Assembly: GCF_030295745.1 (NCBI RefSeq)
Contig: NZ_AP027291.1
Coordinates: 2,790,001-2,854,000, forward strand
DNA length: 64,000 nucleotides
Source: Mycolicibacterium sp. TUM20985
GTDB taxonomy: Bacteria; Actinomycetota; Actinomycetes; Mycobacteriales; Mycobacteriaceae
Reading direction: 5' to 3'
A program made the translations under genes and the position numbers. Below are positions 27,317 through 37,612 of this stretch, one piece after another. The notes under the pieces are model-generated. The model saw only the letters and a program-made list of their open reading frames with translations, ran no database searches and was not told where the DNA came from. Each line of letters starts with the position of its first letter. Positions within the stretch are counted from its first letter, which is position 1.

Positions 27317-28972
27317 CTACGGAGAGCTGATGCTCAACCGCCGCGCCAAATCGGACCCGCCGACGTCACGGATGAAGTCCGGGTCACCGCACACAACGAG
27401 TTGGTCTCGCGCGCGGGACAATCCGACGTAGAGGCGCTCCCGCGAACGCTCGAACTTGCCCGTGTCGTTGACGACGAGGACCACCGCGCGGCGCTCGAGG
27501 CCCTTGAACCCGAGCACGTGTCCGTAGAAGACCTGTTCGGCATCCCAGAACGTATCCCAGTAGGCCTTGTGACCGTCGCGCTGCCGTTCCGTTTGCTCGG
27601 GATGTCGACTGCCAGTGGTGAGCAGAGCGACGTCCTCCTCGCGCCAGCCCGCGCCGAGCAGGGCCTCGACCTGGTCGTCGGCGACGTCGAGGGCCTCCTC
27701 CCGCGTGCACGGGATAAAGGTGACGGCCGGGCCCTCCCCGCCGAGGAAGCGCATCGGGTGGTCGACCAGTGGTTGGAAGGCATTGGCGATCTGGCGGGTG
27801 TTGCGCAGGTTGTGGTCGAGGATCAGCGGGACCAATGGCACCGGCGGTGCGCCGTGGCGGTTGAACACTCGCTGTCCCTCGTCGCTGAAGACGTAGATAC
27901 CACCCTCGACGGGGTCCTTCAGCGCGGCGAGCAGTGGATCCCACCAGGCGTCGGCGAAGTCCTGCGACTCGTCGACGACGATTGAGTCGAAGCGGTGACC
28001 GGGCTCGAGTCCTGTTGCGAGGTCGGCCATTTGCAGCGGGAGGTCATGCTCCCAGAACTTGACGGTGTCCTCGTTACGCACCGCCTCGTCGGGCCCGGCC
28101 GGTGCGCCCCACTGCTTGCCCAGGTCGTGGAACTCGCCGACGTAGGCGGGCTGTTGGCGGCGCGGCCAGGTGGCGGCGATGCGTTCGAGGTAGGACGCCA
28201 GGCCGTGGGAGTAGCAGACCAGTGCGACGCGTTGGCCACGCTGCGCGAGGCGTCGGGCCTGCTCCATGGCGAGGAAGGTCTTCCCGCTGCCGGCACCGCC
28301 TCGGACCTCGACGCGGTTGAGCAGTCGGATGGCGTCGAGGATGACGGCCTGGTGCTCGGTGAGCGCGTCTGCGGAGTCTTCGTTGGCCAATGCGCGTGCG
28401 ACGACGTCGCGTTGAGGCAGTCCCCGGCCGCTCAAAGCCGTTGTGAGCTGGTCGATTCCGTCGCGAGTGAGCAGCGGTCGCTCGAGCTCCTGGCGAACGA
28501 GTATCTCCCGCAGCCGGGAAACCAGGTTCGGCAACTCGGTGCGGTCGATGATCTTCCACCGTGGGCAGTCGGGAAGGTCGAAGTCGGCGGGCAGCTCGGT
28601 GTGGGGCAGCACGACGACGTGGTCCCAGCGCAGCCGGTCCTGCGTCCAGCGCGGGTCCTTCTCGATGAAGTCGCGCAGCGCGTAGCAGGCTTCCCGAGCC
28701 TGCCGGACGGGATGGATGCGGTTGTCACGGCCGCCGCGCTTCTGCCACCAGCCATCGCCGTCGTGCCAGACCTCACCGCCCTTGACCTCGAGACAGACGA
28801 TGCCGGCGCCCTCGATGCCCACCACGAAGTCGACCTCATGGTCTTTGAGGTGGTCCGTCACCCGTTGACCGGGGACCAGCAGATCGTTGGGCTCGAGTTG
28901 CTCGACGAGCGCCTGCCAGGTGCTGCGCTCGGAGCTGTTGAGGCGCGGCGTCTCCGTCACGGTGATGCTCAT
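27317..28972 (-). CDS. NERD-domain nuclease fused to UvrD-like superfamily I helicase, copy 1
   Basis: A 551-residue protein. Residues 15-130 are a nuclease-related (NERD) domain of the PD-(D/E)XK type, with Asp in HEVDFVV (residue 48) and CLEVKGG (Glu62, Lys64). Residues 210-545 are an ATPase/helicase core: Walker A GGAGSGKT (225-232), Walker B IVVDESQDF (331-339), HNLRNT and the C-terminal LYVGLSRARDQLVV, typical of UvrD-like proteins. It should unwind and cut DNA, or process ends. A frameshifted paralogue lies at 41788. The combination with a cysteine-rich HNH-like protein suggests a defence role, which is inference. Confidence 0.88.
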   Translation of the reverse strand: MSITVTETPRLNSSERSTWQALVEQLEPNDLLVPGQRVTDHLKDHEVDFVVGIEGAGIVCLEVKGGEVWHDGDGWWQKRGGRDNRIHPVRQAREACYALRDFIEKDPRWTQDRLRWDHVVVLPHTELPADFDLPDCPRWKIIDRTELPNLVSRLREILVRQELERPLLTRDGIDQLTTALSGRGLPQRDVVARALANEDSADALTEHQAVILDAIRLLNRVEVRGGAGSGKTFLAMEQARRLAQRGQRVALVCYSHGLASYLERIAATWPRRQQPAYVGEFHDLGKQWGAPAGPDEAVRNEDTVKFWEHDLPLQMADLATGLEPGHRFDSIVVDESQDFADAWWDPLLAALKDPVEGGIYVFSDEGQRVFNRHGAPPVPLVPLILDHNLRNTRQIANAFQPLVDHPMRFLGGEGPAVTFIPCTREEALDVADDQVEALLGAGWREEDVALLTTGSRHPEQTERQRDGHKAYWDTFWDAEQVFYGHVLGFKGLERRAVVLVVNDTGKFERSRERLYVGLSRARDQLVVCGDPDFIRDVGGSDLARRLSISSP

Positions 28973-29062
28973 CGCTGCGCGTCCATCCTCCCCTTGGCGA
29001 ATCTCCCCTGGGGAGGCTAGCGCGAAGGACCGACGGAACCGTCGATGACGACCGCAGGTCCT

Positions 29063-29809
29063 CTACGCGAGGGTGTCCCAGAACGCCGTCAACGCCGCTG
29101 CGCCGCGGTCGGGGCCCTCGACCATCCACTAGTGGCCCAGACCCTCGAGCACTTCGGTGCGGGCGCCGGCGCGGTCGGCTGCCCGTCGACGGTGGTCGTT
29201 CGCTCCGATGAAGGGGTCGTTCGTCGCGAGCAGAGACAGGCCGGGTCGGGCTGCGGCGGACTCCAGCGCGCGGCCCGCCTCCGCCATCGCCGGCTGCGCC
29301 GCTGAGCGGTACAGCGCCAGGATCGCGGTCTTCATGTCGTCGTTCTGATGTTCGGCGATGGCCGCTCCGATCTCCGGCGGGATGCCGAAGGAGGACATCA
29401 GTTCGGTGCGTGCGCTGATGTCGCCGCCCATCATCGCCTCGAGGGATTCCTCACCGTCTCCAGGGGTCTGCCACACCTGCGCCATGTCGTGCCAGACGTA
29501 GTCGGGGTCGTACAGGCCGACGACGTCGCTGACCCAGCTGCGCACGAGCTCCGGCCGGTGCATCACCACGTTGATGACGTGGCCTCCGCCCCAGTCATGA
29601 CCGACCAGGTCGATCGGTCCGTCGATCTTCTCCAACTCGGCCTCGAGCCAATCGCGATACTCCAGATACGTCGCGCCAAACCCGTCGGGCAGGGGCGCTC
29701 CGAAGCCTGGTGGCGAGAGCAGCACCACGTCGTCGCGTCCGAGCGCGGCGACCAATGGTCCCCAGATCGCTGCGGTCTCGGGATTGCCATGGACGAATAC
29801 CACTGTCAT
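29063..29809 (-). pseudogene. Alpha/beta hydrolase with in-frame amber stop near the C-terminus
   Basis: An alpha/beta hydrolase like haloalkane dehalogenases and epoxide hydrolases. It shows FVHGNPE (oxyanion hole), the nucleophile elbow VGHDWGG with Asp as nucleophile, and GLGH with the catalytic His near the end. Right after that His comes TAG (29129-29131), where homologues usually have Trp, followed by W-M-V-E-G-P and 21 sense codons to a TAG at 29063. A single G-to-A change explains it. The truncated 226-residue product keeps all catalytic residues but lacks the last helix. It could be a recent mutation or a sequence error. Confidence 0.75.
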
Positions 29810-30041
29810 GGGCTCATCATGGCACCCGCGGGCGCAACGTAGCGGTCGAGGCGCACATTGGCCCGTATCCGCTCAGCACTGACGAAACCTGCCGGTAAGT
29901 CAACGCGGATTTCGACTACGTAGCCGCGATGCTGGACGCGCTCGCGTACATGAAAGCGGCTCGCTCCCAAGGGCTTCCGCGATACCTGCACCGCTAATCC
30001 GTGGCCAGCGTCGAGCGGGGCATCCTCCTGAGATGTCCGGC

Positions 30042-30518
30042 TTATCCGCCGTCCGCTTTTGCGTTGATGACCTGGTTGGCGATCGTCGACAGGCGGGGTT
30101 CGTTGGGTCCCGGTACGTCGATGTTGATGACCCGTCGGCCGGGGTCCCCCGCGATGCGTAGCAATCCCTGAAACCTCGGCTGGACCGCCGCCGCGTCCAG
30201 TTTGGTCATCCAAGCCACCCATGGATCGCGAAAGAGAAAACCGGTGGCGAGACGAGACTCGATGACGCTCTGTTGGGTTGCCAGCCAGCCCACCTGCTGG
30301 TCGAGGACGTAGGCGGCCAGCGCGCGAGGGTTCGAGCCGTTCGTCTGCAACCGCAACGTCACTTCCACGGGACCGAGCGGCAGAGCGTCTACCGTTTCCT
30401 CGAAGGAGGAAGTTCCGGCGACGGTGCGTGTCCGGCTTCCCGGCACGTCCACCACCCGGTAGTCGCCCTGGGCGCCCGGCTGCGACGACTTGGGTATGAG
30501 CCAATCCCAAACTGCCAT
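30042..30518 (-). CDS. Hypothetical protein
   Basis: A 158-residue protein beginning MAVWDWLIPKSS, with no signal peptide and no recognised motif; beta-rich segments alternate with turns (VEVTLRLQTNGSNP, GRRVINIDVPGPNEP). Codon use and length suggest a real gene. The 230 bp between it and the hydrolase gene contain no convincing gene. Confidence 0.55.
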   Translation of the reverse strand: MAVWDWLIPKSSQPGAQGDYRVVDVPGSRTRTVAGTSSFEETVDALPLGPVEVTLRLQTNGSNPRALAAYVLDQQVGWLATQQSVIESRLATGFLFRDPWVAWMTKLDAAAVQPRFQGLLRIAGDPGRRVINIDVPGPNEPRLSTIANQVINAKADGG

Positions 30519-30577
30519 AGCCGGACCTTACTGGAGCGGGGCGGCTGATGGCGGTGAGTCACGAAGTCGAGGCGGCT

Positions 30578-30949
30578 CTATTGCAGCAGGAGAATGGCGA
30601 CGCACATCAACAAGATCAGGAGCGCAGGCAGAAACTTCGTCGCTGAGTCCTTGGCCTTCGCGTGCATGGCCAGTGCCCCGACCATCAATACGGCAACGAT
30701 CAGTGCCGGCGGCCGGATGAGCGCCGGCACCCAGATGCCTACGATCAGCAGCACCGCCGACACGATCTTGAGGGCGCCAACGACGTAGAAGGACCACTCG
30801 GGAAGCCCGTAGGTTGCGAATTCTTCCTTGAGTGACTGCGCCGAACCGCCCCGGTATGCGGTCGATGCCCGAGCCCGTACCAGCCAGACGTTGAGTAGCC
30901 CCAGTGCAACGATGATCTGGAGAATGGTGGAAACTGCTGAAGATGACAT
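30578..30949 (-). CDS. DoxX-family membrane protein
   Basis: A 123-residue protein with four hydrophobic segments and the DoxX-like middle section FATYGLPEWSFYVVGALKI. DoxX-like proteins are integral membrane proteins linked in some cases to redox control. It is divergent, with a gap of about 30-60 bp, from another DoxX-like gene, so the two probably share a regulatory region. Confidence 0.75.
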   Translation of the reverse strand: MSSSAVSTILQIIVALGLLNVWLVRARASTAYRGGSAQSLKEEFATYGLPEWSFYVVGALKIVSAVLLIVGIWVPALIRPPALIVAVLMVGALAMHAKAKDSATKFLPALLILLMCVAILLLQ

Positions 30950-30980
30950 TTGGTGCCTTCGCTGACGTATCGCTTTCCCC

Positions 30981-31370
30981 GTGTCGATCGTTGATCCGAA
31001 TCACTACACCATGAACGTGCTGTACCAGGCGTGCAAAGTCATATCGATTGTGTTGTTTATGTATTACGGCTTGGCCGTGCTCGTCTCCAGCGCCATGGTG
31101 GAGGACTTCGAACGCTTCGGGCTGGCCCGGTTTCGGAAGCTCACCGGGGTTCTCGAGTTGATCGGTTCGCTGGGTCTCATCCTCGGCTATTTCGTGCCGC
31201 AGTTCACCGTCGCCGCCGCGGGTGGCCTGACCCTGATGATGGGCGTGGGAGTCGTTGTCCGCCTTCGCTGCGGAGATTCCTTGACGGATGCTCTGCCCGC
31301 TACCGTCATGCTGCTGATCAATCTGTACATCGTGGTCTATGCGCTCGGTGCGGGAATCCCGGTGTGGTAG
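30981..31370 (+). CDS. DoxX-like membrane protein
   Basis: A 129-residue protein from GTG 30981; ATG 31011 (MNVLYQACKV) is an alternative giving 119 residues and a wider gap to the divergent neighbour. It has four hydrophobic segments and the family-like FERFGLARFRKLTGVLELIGS. Functionally it is a counterpart of the divergent DoxX gene but is not closely similar in sequence. Confidence 0.75.
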   Translation: MSIVDPNHYTMNVLYQACKVISIVLFMYYGLAVLVSSAMVEDFERFGLARFRKLTGVLELIGSLGLILGYFVPQFTVAAAGGLTLMMGVGVVVRLRCGDSLTDALPATVMLLINLYIVVYALGAGIPVW

Positions 31371-32478
31371 CGACGTCCGTTGCCGAACGGGCCGGCGCCG
31401 CTTCGATCCATCGCGTCGGTAACACCAATTCGCCACCGCTCGCGCCGTCGTCGGGCCCGATGAACATGCCGACTCTGCCACCGGCGCCGCGTCAGTCACC
31501 CATCGCGTCGATTCCCGAATTGCCATCGCTGCCCTCGGTCGGAGGCGATGTGTTCGCTTCTGAGCTGCATTCCGGCCCGGGTGCGGGCGATCTGCGGGAC
31601 TTCTCGCGCGCGTGGCACGACAACGCCAAACGAGATCACGCACTGGGCCGATGACACACGGACTATCGGTTTCAAGGTCAGCGAGCATTGGTCCAGTGGG
31701 GACGAAGCCCTTCCTCGTCTTCGGCTTAGTTGGGCCGCTTTTCGGCTGAGGCTTGGCAGTATCAGATGACCACAACGCCGCGGTCAGTTCTGCGTTGCGC
31801 CCTTGGGCGACCTGATCGTTCCGTGCCCGGAGTCGCCAACGAGTCCAACATTCCCGCCACCCGCTTCCTGCGGTGCGAGATGGCACCTTGGCAATAGGCC
31901 TGGAGCGGAACTCGCGCCGGTGATCCCTGACAATCGCCTGGTCACAGGTCGAGGCGAAGTTCACACACGCGCAGGACTTCGGCGTCACGGACTCACGGGG
32001 ACGAACGTTTCGCTGGCAGTACGTCTGTTGTTTGCTTGTTCAGGAGCCGGCATGTCAATGGCCAAGTGGAAATATCTCCTGGTGGCCAGATTAAAGTGTG
32101 CCTCGGGGCTTCGGAGTGCTCACCGACCAGCGGCTCGGTGATCAGCGTCCACCGATCGGACCACTACCGGTCGAAGGCTCGCTGATCGGCTCCCATTAGG
32201 GCCTCATTGACTCCCCCGACGGTCAGCCCTGCATCGGTACCATCGCAAGGGAGAGCCGCACCACGGCGAATTGGTGCATCGCCGATCTCTATCTCGACGG
32301 CGGGTATGGCGCGACGACCTCGTCGGTATGCACGCCGACGATCGCACGGGTGCCATGTCGAGCCGCGTACTGGAGGTACCACTCGGGCCGCAGCGAGCCG
32401 CGAGCGCGGACTCCCCGAACCCGAAGGCCCTCGCCAACTTCCATCCGGCTAGTAGCAGCCGGAGATGGGGATCTCCCG
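31371..32478. other. 1.1-kb stretch without a convincing gene
   Basis: No reading frame here has clear protein character. The plus-strand part near 31440-31650 is Pro/Ser-rich and may be a decayed gene end. On the minus strand, 32164-32470 shows two frames (RPEWYLQYAARHGTRAIVG and AVEIEIGDAPIRRGAALP) that join if one C is added to the run near 32298; this could be a small gene or a relic, but no family was recognised. Confidence 0.45.
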
Positions 32479-34407
32479 TTATGTGTCCATTGATTTGGGT
32501 CGAAGCCGTCCGGCTGTTTCGGTGAGCTGCCGTTCACCCTCGATGACGGCAGCCACCGCGTTGATCAGCGACAGGTGAGTGAACGCCTGCGGGAAGTTAC
32601 CCAGATGGCGCCCACTGCGGGGGTCGATCTCCTCGGCGTAGAGCTGCAGTTGGCTCGCGGAGCCCAGGAGCTTCCCGCATAGCGCTCGGGCTCTTGGCAA
32701 CTCGCCGATCGCTACCAGTGCCGATACCAGCCAGAACGAGCAGATTGTGAAAGTGCCCTCCTCGCCGGCCAGTCCATCCTCGGTGTCCTCGACTCGGTAG
32801 CGCAGCACCATCTCGTCTTCGGTCAACTCGTCGATGATCGCGTGCACGGTGTTACGCACTCGCTCGTCGCTGCCGGGTAGAAAACCCAATAGCGGGATGA
32901 GCAGCACTGACGCATCGAGGGCCTTCGTGGAGTAGTGCTGGGTAAATACTCCGCGCTCGTCGACGGCGTTGCAGAGCACGTCGTCGCGGATCTCTTCGGC
33001 AGCGGTCCGCCACTGCGCGGCCAGAGCGTCTTCACCGCGTCGATCAGCCATCCGCGCGCCGGCGTCGGCGGCCATCCAGCAGGCAACCTTCGACGACGTA
33101 AAGTGCTGAGCACCCGAGCGAACCTCCCAAATGCCTTGGTCCGGCTCCCGCCAATGCTCCAGAGCGGACTCGACCTGAGTCTGCACGATCTGCCACAGGC
33201 GATCCTCGACGCGGTGGGCCCCGGTGTGCAGGTCAATCGCCCTGACAATCGCACCCCACACGTCGTGCTGGCGCTGACTGTAGGCGCCGTTGCCGACCCG
33301 GACGGGGCGAGCGTCCTCGTACCCGGACAGGTGATCCAGCGTCGTTTCGGTGAGAACCCGCTCCCCGCCGACGCCGTACATCAGCTGCAGATGACCGCCT
33401 TCAGAATCGGCGATATCGGCGACGAAGTTGAAGAAGTCATTGGCCTCCCAGTCCAGTCGCAGCGTGTTGAACGCCCACAGGGTGGCGACTGTGTCGCGGA
33501 TCCAGGTATAGCGGTAGTCCCAGTTGCGTTCACCGCCAGGGGTTTCGGGCAACGACGTGGTCGCAGCGGCCACGATGGCGCCCGTCGGCGCAAACGAAAG
33601 GCCCTTGAGCGTCAGTGCACTGCGCTGTAGGTGCCCGCGCCACCGATGGTCGGGAAACCTGCCGCGATCCAGCCAGTGCTGCCAGTGATGACAGGTCCAT
33701 CGCAAGGCTTCGGAGGCCTCGGCGAGGGTTCGGGGCGGCGCGTGGTCGCTCCAGGACAGTGCGACAAAGCGGCGGTCACCCTCTTTGAGCAGCGTCCGGG
33801 CGGTGGCGGACGGACCCTCGAACCCGACGTTGAGGTCGGTCGTCAACCGCAGTTCGAGATCGTTTCCCTCGGCCTGGGCAACGGCCTCGTGATATCCACC
33901 GTCGGCGTACGCCCACTCGACCGGGGTTCGGCCGTAGTCGAACACTGGTTTGCATTCCATGTTCACCTGGACCTTGCCGTTCACGCAGCGGATCACACGG
34001 AGAAGCACATGGGACGCTTCGTAGTCGGTCGGAGCGCGATGATGAGTCGGCGATCGCCTAGTCTGGTGATGCCAGGGTCCCATCACCAGGACGTCGGTAA
34101 CGACGAGCCAACCTCCGGCCGTCCACCAACTCGTTTCTGTCACCAGAGTTCCGGGGATGTATCGGCGAGCAGCGGGAACCGAGACGCCCGACGGGGCAAC
34201 ACGAAACCCACCGGCATCACGATCCAATAGCGAACCGAAGACGCTCGGGGAATCCATCCTCGGCAGGCACAACCATTCCACTCCGCCGTCCGGTGCGACA
34301 AGGGCCGTCGTGTTGCAGTCCGACAGAAACGCGTAGTCCTCGATCGGCGGGAAATGGCTGTATTCGACTGGGACATCAGCCCCTAAGGATTCGACCACGC
34401 GATCCAC
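32479..34407 (-). CDS. Glycoside hydrolase family 15 protein, trehalase-like
   Basis: A 642-residue cytosolic enzyme. An N-terminal beta-sandwich (about residues 1-250) begins with PIEDYAFLSDCNTTALVAPDG, the standard start of this family. The (alpha/alpha)6 barrel contains NWDYRYTWIRD, a substrate-binding hallmark, and the C-terminal EEIDPRSGRHLGNFPQAFTH with a catalytic Glu. Mycobacterial relatives include the characterised GH15 trehalase, which splits trehalose to glucose. Length and motifs are intact. Other GH15 specificities (glucoamylase, glucodextranase) cannot be excluded. Confidence 0.88.
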   Translation of the reverse strand: MDRVVESLGADVPVEYSHFPPIEDYAFLSDCNTTALVAPDGGVEWLCLPRMDSPSVFGSLLDRDAGGFRVAPSGVSVPAARRYIPGTLVTETSWWTAGGWLVVTDVLVMGPWHHQTRRSPTHHRAPTDYEASHVLLRVIRCVNGKVQVNMECKPVFDYGRTPVEWAYADGGYHEAVAQAEGNDLELRLTTDLNVGFEGPSATARTLLKEGDRRFVALSWSDHAPPRTLAEASEALRWTCHHWQHWLDRGRFPDHRWRGHLQRSALTLKGLSFAPTGAIVAAATTSLPETPGGERNWDYRYTWIRDTVATLWAFNTLRLDWEANDFFNFVADIADSEGGHLQLMYGVGGERVLTETTLDHLSGYEDARPVRVGNGAYSQRQHDVWGAIVRAIDLHTGAHRVEDRLWQIVQTQVESALEHWREPDQGIWEVRSGAQHFTSSKVACWMAADAGARMADRRGEDALAAQWRTAAEEIRDDVLCNAVDERGVFTQHYSTKALDASVLLIPLLGFLPGSDERVRNTVHAIIDELTEDEMVLRYRVEDTEDGLAGEEGTFTICSFWLVSALVAIGELPRARALCGKLLGSASQLQLYAEEIDPRSGRHLGNFPQAFTHLSLINAVAAVIEGERQLTETAGRLRPKSMDT

Positions 34408-34657
34408 TCCCTTGTAAACTCGCCGACGCGTAAATGGTGCGCTAGTTCGAGCAGCAAATCAGCGGAATCGGCCCTTCGCTGCGTTTTAGGCGGAATCGGG
34501 TGATTGATCCCGTGGGCACCCACCGCAAGCCATGCTTCGCACCGTGAATCCGATGCTCAAGTTGCGTTACGGACTCCACGGGGTGTGACACCGGGTTGTG
34601 CAAAACCGTTGGTAGTCAGGCGATTCGTCGATCAGCTGGCAGGCCAGGTGCAGGAGG

Positions 34658-34870
34658 TCACCAGTCGTGGTAACAGACTCCACGACACCATCTTTCGGGT
34701 GAGGGACAGCATCCGCCGGCTTGTGACCACGGTGGGATGTTCGTGTGATCTGTAGGCATGCCGTAGAACGCCGCGCGAGTGCCACGCGCGCCGCACTCCG
34801 GGCACGGCGGATGCATCGCGAACTTGAACGCGACGAAGACGACGTACTGATGTCGCGGACCTTCAAGCAA
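34658..34870 (-). pseudogene. 3' relic of a third HNH-like cysteine-rich gene
   Basis: The last 60 or so codons match the C-terminal zinc-ribbon part of the proteins at 24505 and 40914: FKFAMHPPCPECGARGTR, FYGMPTDHTNIPPW, and GGCCPSPERWCRGVCYHDW at the end. Nothing upstream resembles the rest of the gene, so this is a broken remnant, not a free-standing protein. It shows that the module was once present here too, or that a copy recombined away. Confidence 0.8.
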
Positions 34871-35026
34871 TCACGTGTGCTCAGCAAGTCATAACCAGGA
34901 CTAGGCTCGGTTGGCGGTGATGCTCGCCTGCACTCCTCGGCAGAAGATGACCCTGCACAACGATGAGGCCCGATAGATTGAACGCAAGCTCTTGCTTGAT
35001 CCCGATCTGCAATTGGGGGCGATGAC

Positions 35027-37246
35027 GTGTCTGAGGTCCACGCCGCGCCGGCCAGCATCGGCGTGCTGACCAGTGGAGGAGATGCCCCAGGGATGAACGC
35101 GGCGGTGCGCGCGGTCATCTGCACCGCTGTGCACCACGGCGTCGACGTCTACGCGATTCACGAGGGTTACCACGGCCTGGTCACAGGTGGTGACCTAATC
35201 AAGCGGATGGAACCCGAGGACGCCGACGGCATTCTGCATCGAGGCGGTACCGCGATAGGTACCGCCCGATCCGAGGAATTCAGAACGCGGGACGGCCGCA
35301 GGGCCGCCGCCCGGAACATGGTCGAGCGTGGCATCGACGCACTCGTTGGTGATCGGTGGCGACGGAAGTCTGATGGGTGCCGATCTGTTTCGCCGGGAAT
35401 GGCCCGACCTGCTCGCCGAACTGGTTGACGCCGACGAGATCTCCCCGGATGCCGCCAAAGAACACCCCCTTCTGCGTCTTGTTGGTCTGGCCGGTTCCAT
35501 CGACAACGACATGTCGGGCACCGACATGACGATCGGTGCCGACACTGCGCTACACCGGATCGTCGAGGCGATGGATGCGCTGCGCAGCACCGCATCCAGC
35601 CATCAGCGCACGTTCGTCGTCGAGGTGATGGGACGGCAATGCGGCTACCTCGCTCTGATGGCTTCCCTTGCCACCGCGGCGAACTGGCTTCTGATCCCGG
35701 AGCAACCGCCTGCCGAGGACTGGGCGATGCAGATGTGCAGGGACATCAAGGCGGGCCGAGACATCGGCCGTCGGCAGAGCGTGGTTCTCGTCGCCGAGGG
35801 CGCCCAGGACACTCACGGAAATCCGATCACTGCCGAATACATCAGATCAATGCTGGAGCAGGAACTCGGCGAGGACACCAGGATCACGATCCTCGGCCAC
35901 GTCCAACGCGGTGGCGCGCCGAGCGCATTCGACCGCTACCTTGCCACGCTCCTGGCCATGCCGCCGTCGAACGCCTCCTGACCGACGAGGTCGATACGTC
36001 CCCTCAGCTGATCGGGCTGCGGGGAAACCGGGTGGTCAGCACACCGTTGATGGACTGTGTCGCGCGAACTCAGGCCATCGCCGAGCGCATCAAGGCAAAG
36101 GACTTCGACGGCGCAATGCTGTGGCGCGGCGGCAGCTTCGGGCAATCCTACAAGATCCTGCAGACCATCCAGCAGGCTGCGGCACGGCCGACACCGGCGG
36201 GTAGGAGACGCTTCCGCCTGGCGATCGTGCACGCCGGGGGTCCATCGCCGGGGATGAACAACGCGGTGCGCGCCTTCGTGCGACTTGGCCTGGATCGCGG
36301 TTACACGGTGCTGGCAGTTCAGAACGGATTCCGCGGGCTGCGCGACGGCGACGTCCAGGAGATGGACTGGATGGACGTCAGCGGCTGGGTGTCCGACGGC
36401 GGCGCCGAGATCGGTACGAACCGGTATGTGCCCAGCGGCGCCGCGATCGCACAGATCGCCGAACAGGTTGCCGCGCATCGGATCGACGGCTTGGTGATGG
36501 CAGGCGGGTGGGCCGGCTACCAGGCCGCCCACGAACTGCACCGGCATCGGCACCAGTACGGCGCCCTCGACATCCCGATCGTGTGCATGCCTATGACGAT
36601 CAACAACGACGTCCCGGGAACCGAACTGAGCATCGGCAGCGACACCGCGCTCAACAGCATTGTGGCCGATGTCGACAAGATCAGACAGTCGGCGGTGGCC
36701 ACCCGACGGGTCTTCGTAGTCGAGGTGATGGGTCGGGACTGCGGCTACCTGGCCCTACTCAGCGGGTTGGCCTCCGGCGCCGAACGGGTCTACCTGCCCG
36801 AGGTGGGCATCACGCTGGACTCGCTGACCGCCGACCTCCGCATCCTCTCGGAGGGATTCCACTCCGGGAAGCGGCTGGGTCTGATCATCCGCAGCGAACG
36901 TGCCGACCCCGTGTACACCACCGGATTCATCACGTCGCTGTTCGAGAAGGAGGGCGGGGACCTCTTCGATGCCCGGCAGGTGATCCTCGGCCACATTCAG
37001 GAGGGTGGTGACCCCTCGCCGTTCGATCGTATTCACGCGACTAGCCTGACCGCCCGCTGCATCGAGTTCCTCTCCGAGCAACTCGAATCGGGAAGCCGGG
37101 CCAGCGCGATGCTCGGATTCCAGTCCGGACGGCTGCAATTCACCGATCTGACCTCCTACCTGACGCTGATCGACCACGGCGCTCAGCGCCCGCTGGAGCA
37201 GCGCTGGATGGACCGCCGCGGTCTCGCGGAAATCATGCGGGGATAG
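35027..37246 (+). pseudogene. Tandem (double-domain) 6-phosphofructokinase, two single-base frameshifts
   Basis: Corrected, this is one 739-residue protein of two homologous PFK domains. The first half has LTSGGDAPGMNAAVRAV, IGGDGSL and GSIDNDMSGTD; the second has VHAGGPSPGMNNAVRAF, MAGGWAG and TINNDVPGTE. Family-A phosphofructokinases phosphorylate fructose 6-phosphate, and the duplicated form is known in actinobacteria and eukaryotes. The second half reads GGWAG and not GGDGS, as in a regulatory half. One extra G near 35348 (LVVIGGDGS) and one missing G near 35956 (LLGHAAVERLL) split the frame. The slips look like sequence errors, so the enzyme may be functional. Confidence 0.85.
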
Positions 37247-37612
37247 TCCGGCTAGCCGTTTGTCGGTACGTCGTGCGGAGCTGGCGGGATGGGCGGGCGC
37301 GGCGAACTTCAAAGGGGTCGAGTTCGATGTCCCCGTCGACTACTGCGTAGACGTTGGCGAACTCGGCGTCAGGTGACAGCAGTGTGCCCCGACACCGCTG
37401 CTCGACGGCCGGGGCACAGCTGGGGAGTGCTTCGCTACGAATCGTTATCAAGAAGCGCCGTTCATCGTTATCACGAAACACCGTTCGATATTCCGCAGGT
37501 GTCGGCGGTACTGCTGCACCATTTTTTCAGTGCCGCAGTACCGGGAATGTCGCGCCGCGTTGAAGGGACTGATCCCGGCTCAACGGGAGAGGTCTCGAAG
37601 GGAGAGGTGTTG
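37247..37612. other. Intergenic stretch of 366 bp
   Basis: No convincing gene. A minus-strand frame at 37233-37481 contains DAEFANVYAVVDGDIELDPFE, which has some protein character but no recognised family and may be a relic. The plus strand near its end carries GGGAGAGG, the probable ribosome-binding site of the next gene. Confidence 0.4.

Noticed and set aside
29830..30041. Minus-strand frame reading HVRERVQHRGYVVEIRVDLP
   Set aside because: No start of its own except far upstream in the shadow of another gene; could be a relic, but the evidence is too weak to annotate.
31803..32141. Plus-strand open frame of 112 codons
   Set aside because: Low-complexity, Pro/Arg/Gly-heavy translation with no domain character; typical chance frame in GC-rich DNA.
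35345..35960. Programmed frameshifting in the phosphofructokinase gene
   Set aside because: One gained and one lost G in short runs, no slippery heptamer, and the same kind of slip in many unrelated genes of the window.
37233..37481. Minus-strand 82-codon frame with DAEFANVYAVVDGDIELDPFE
   Set aside because: Overlaps the end of the phosphofructokinase gene and has no recognised family; noted only as a possible relic.
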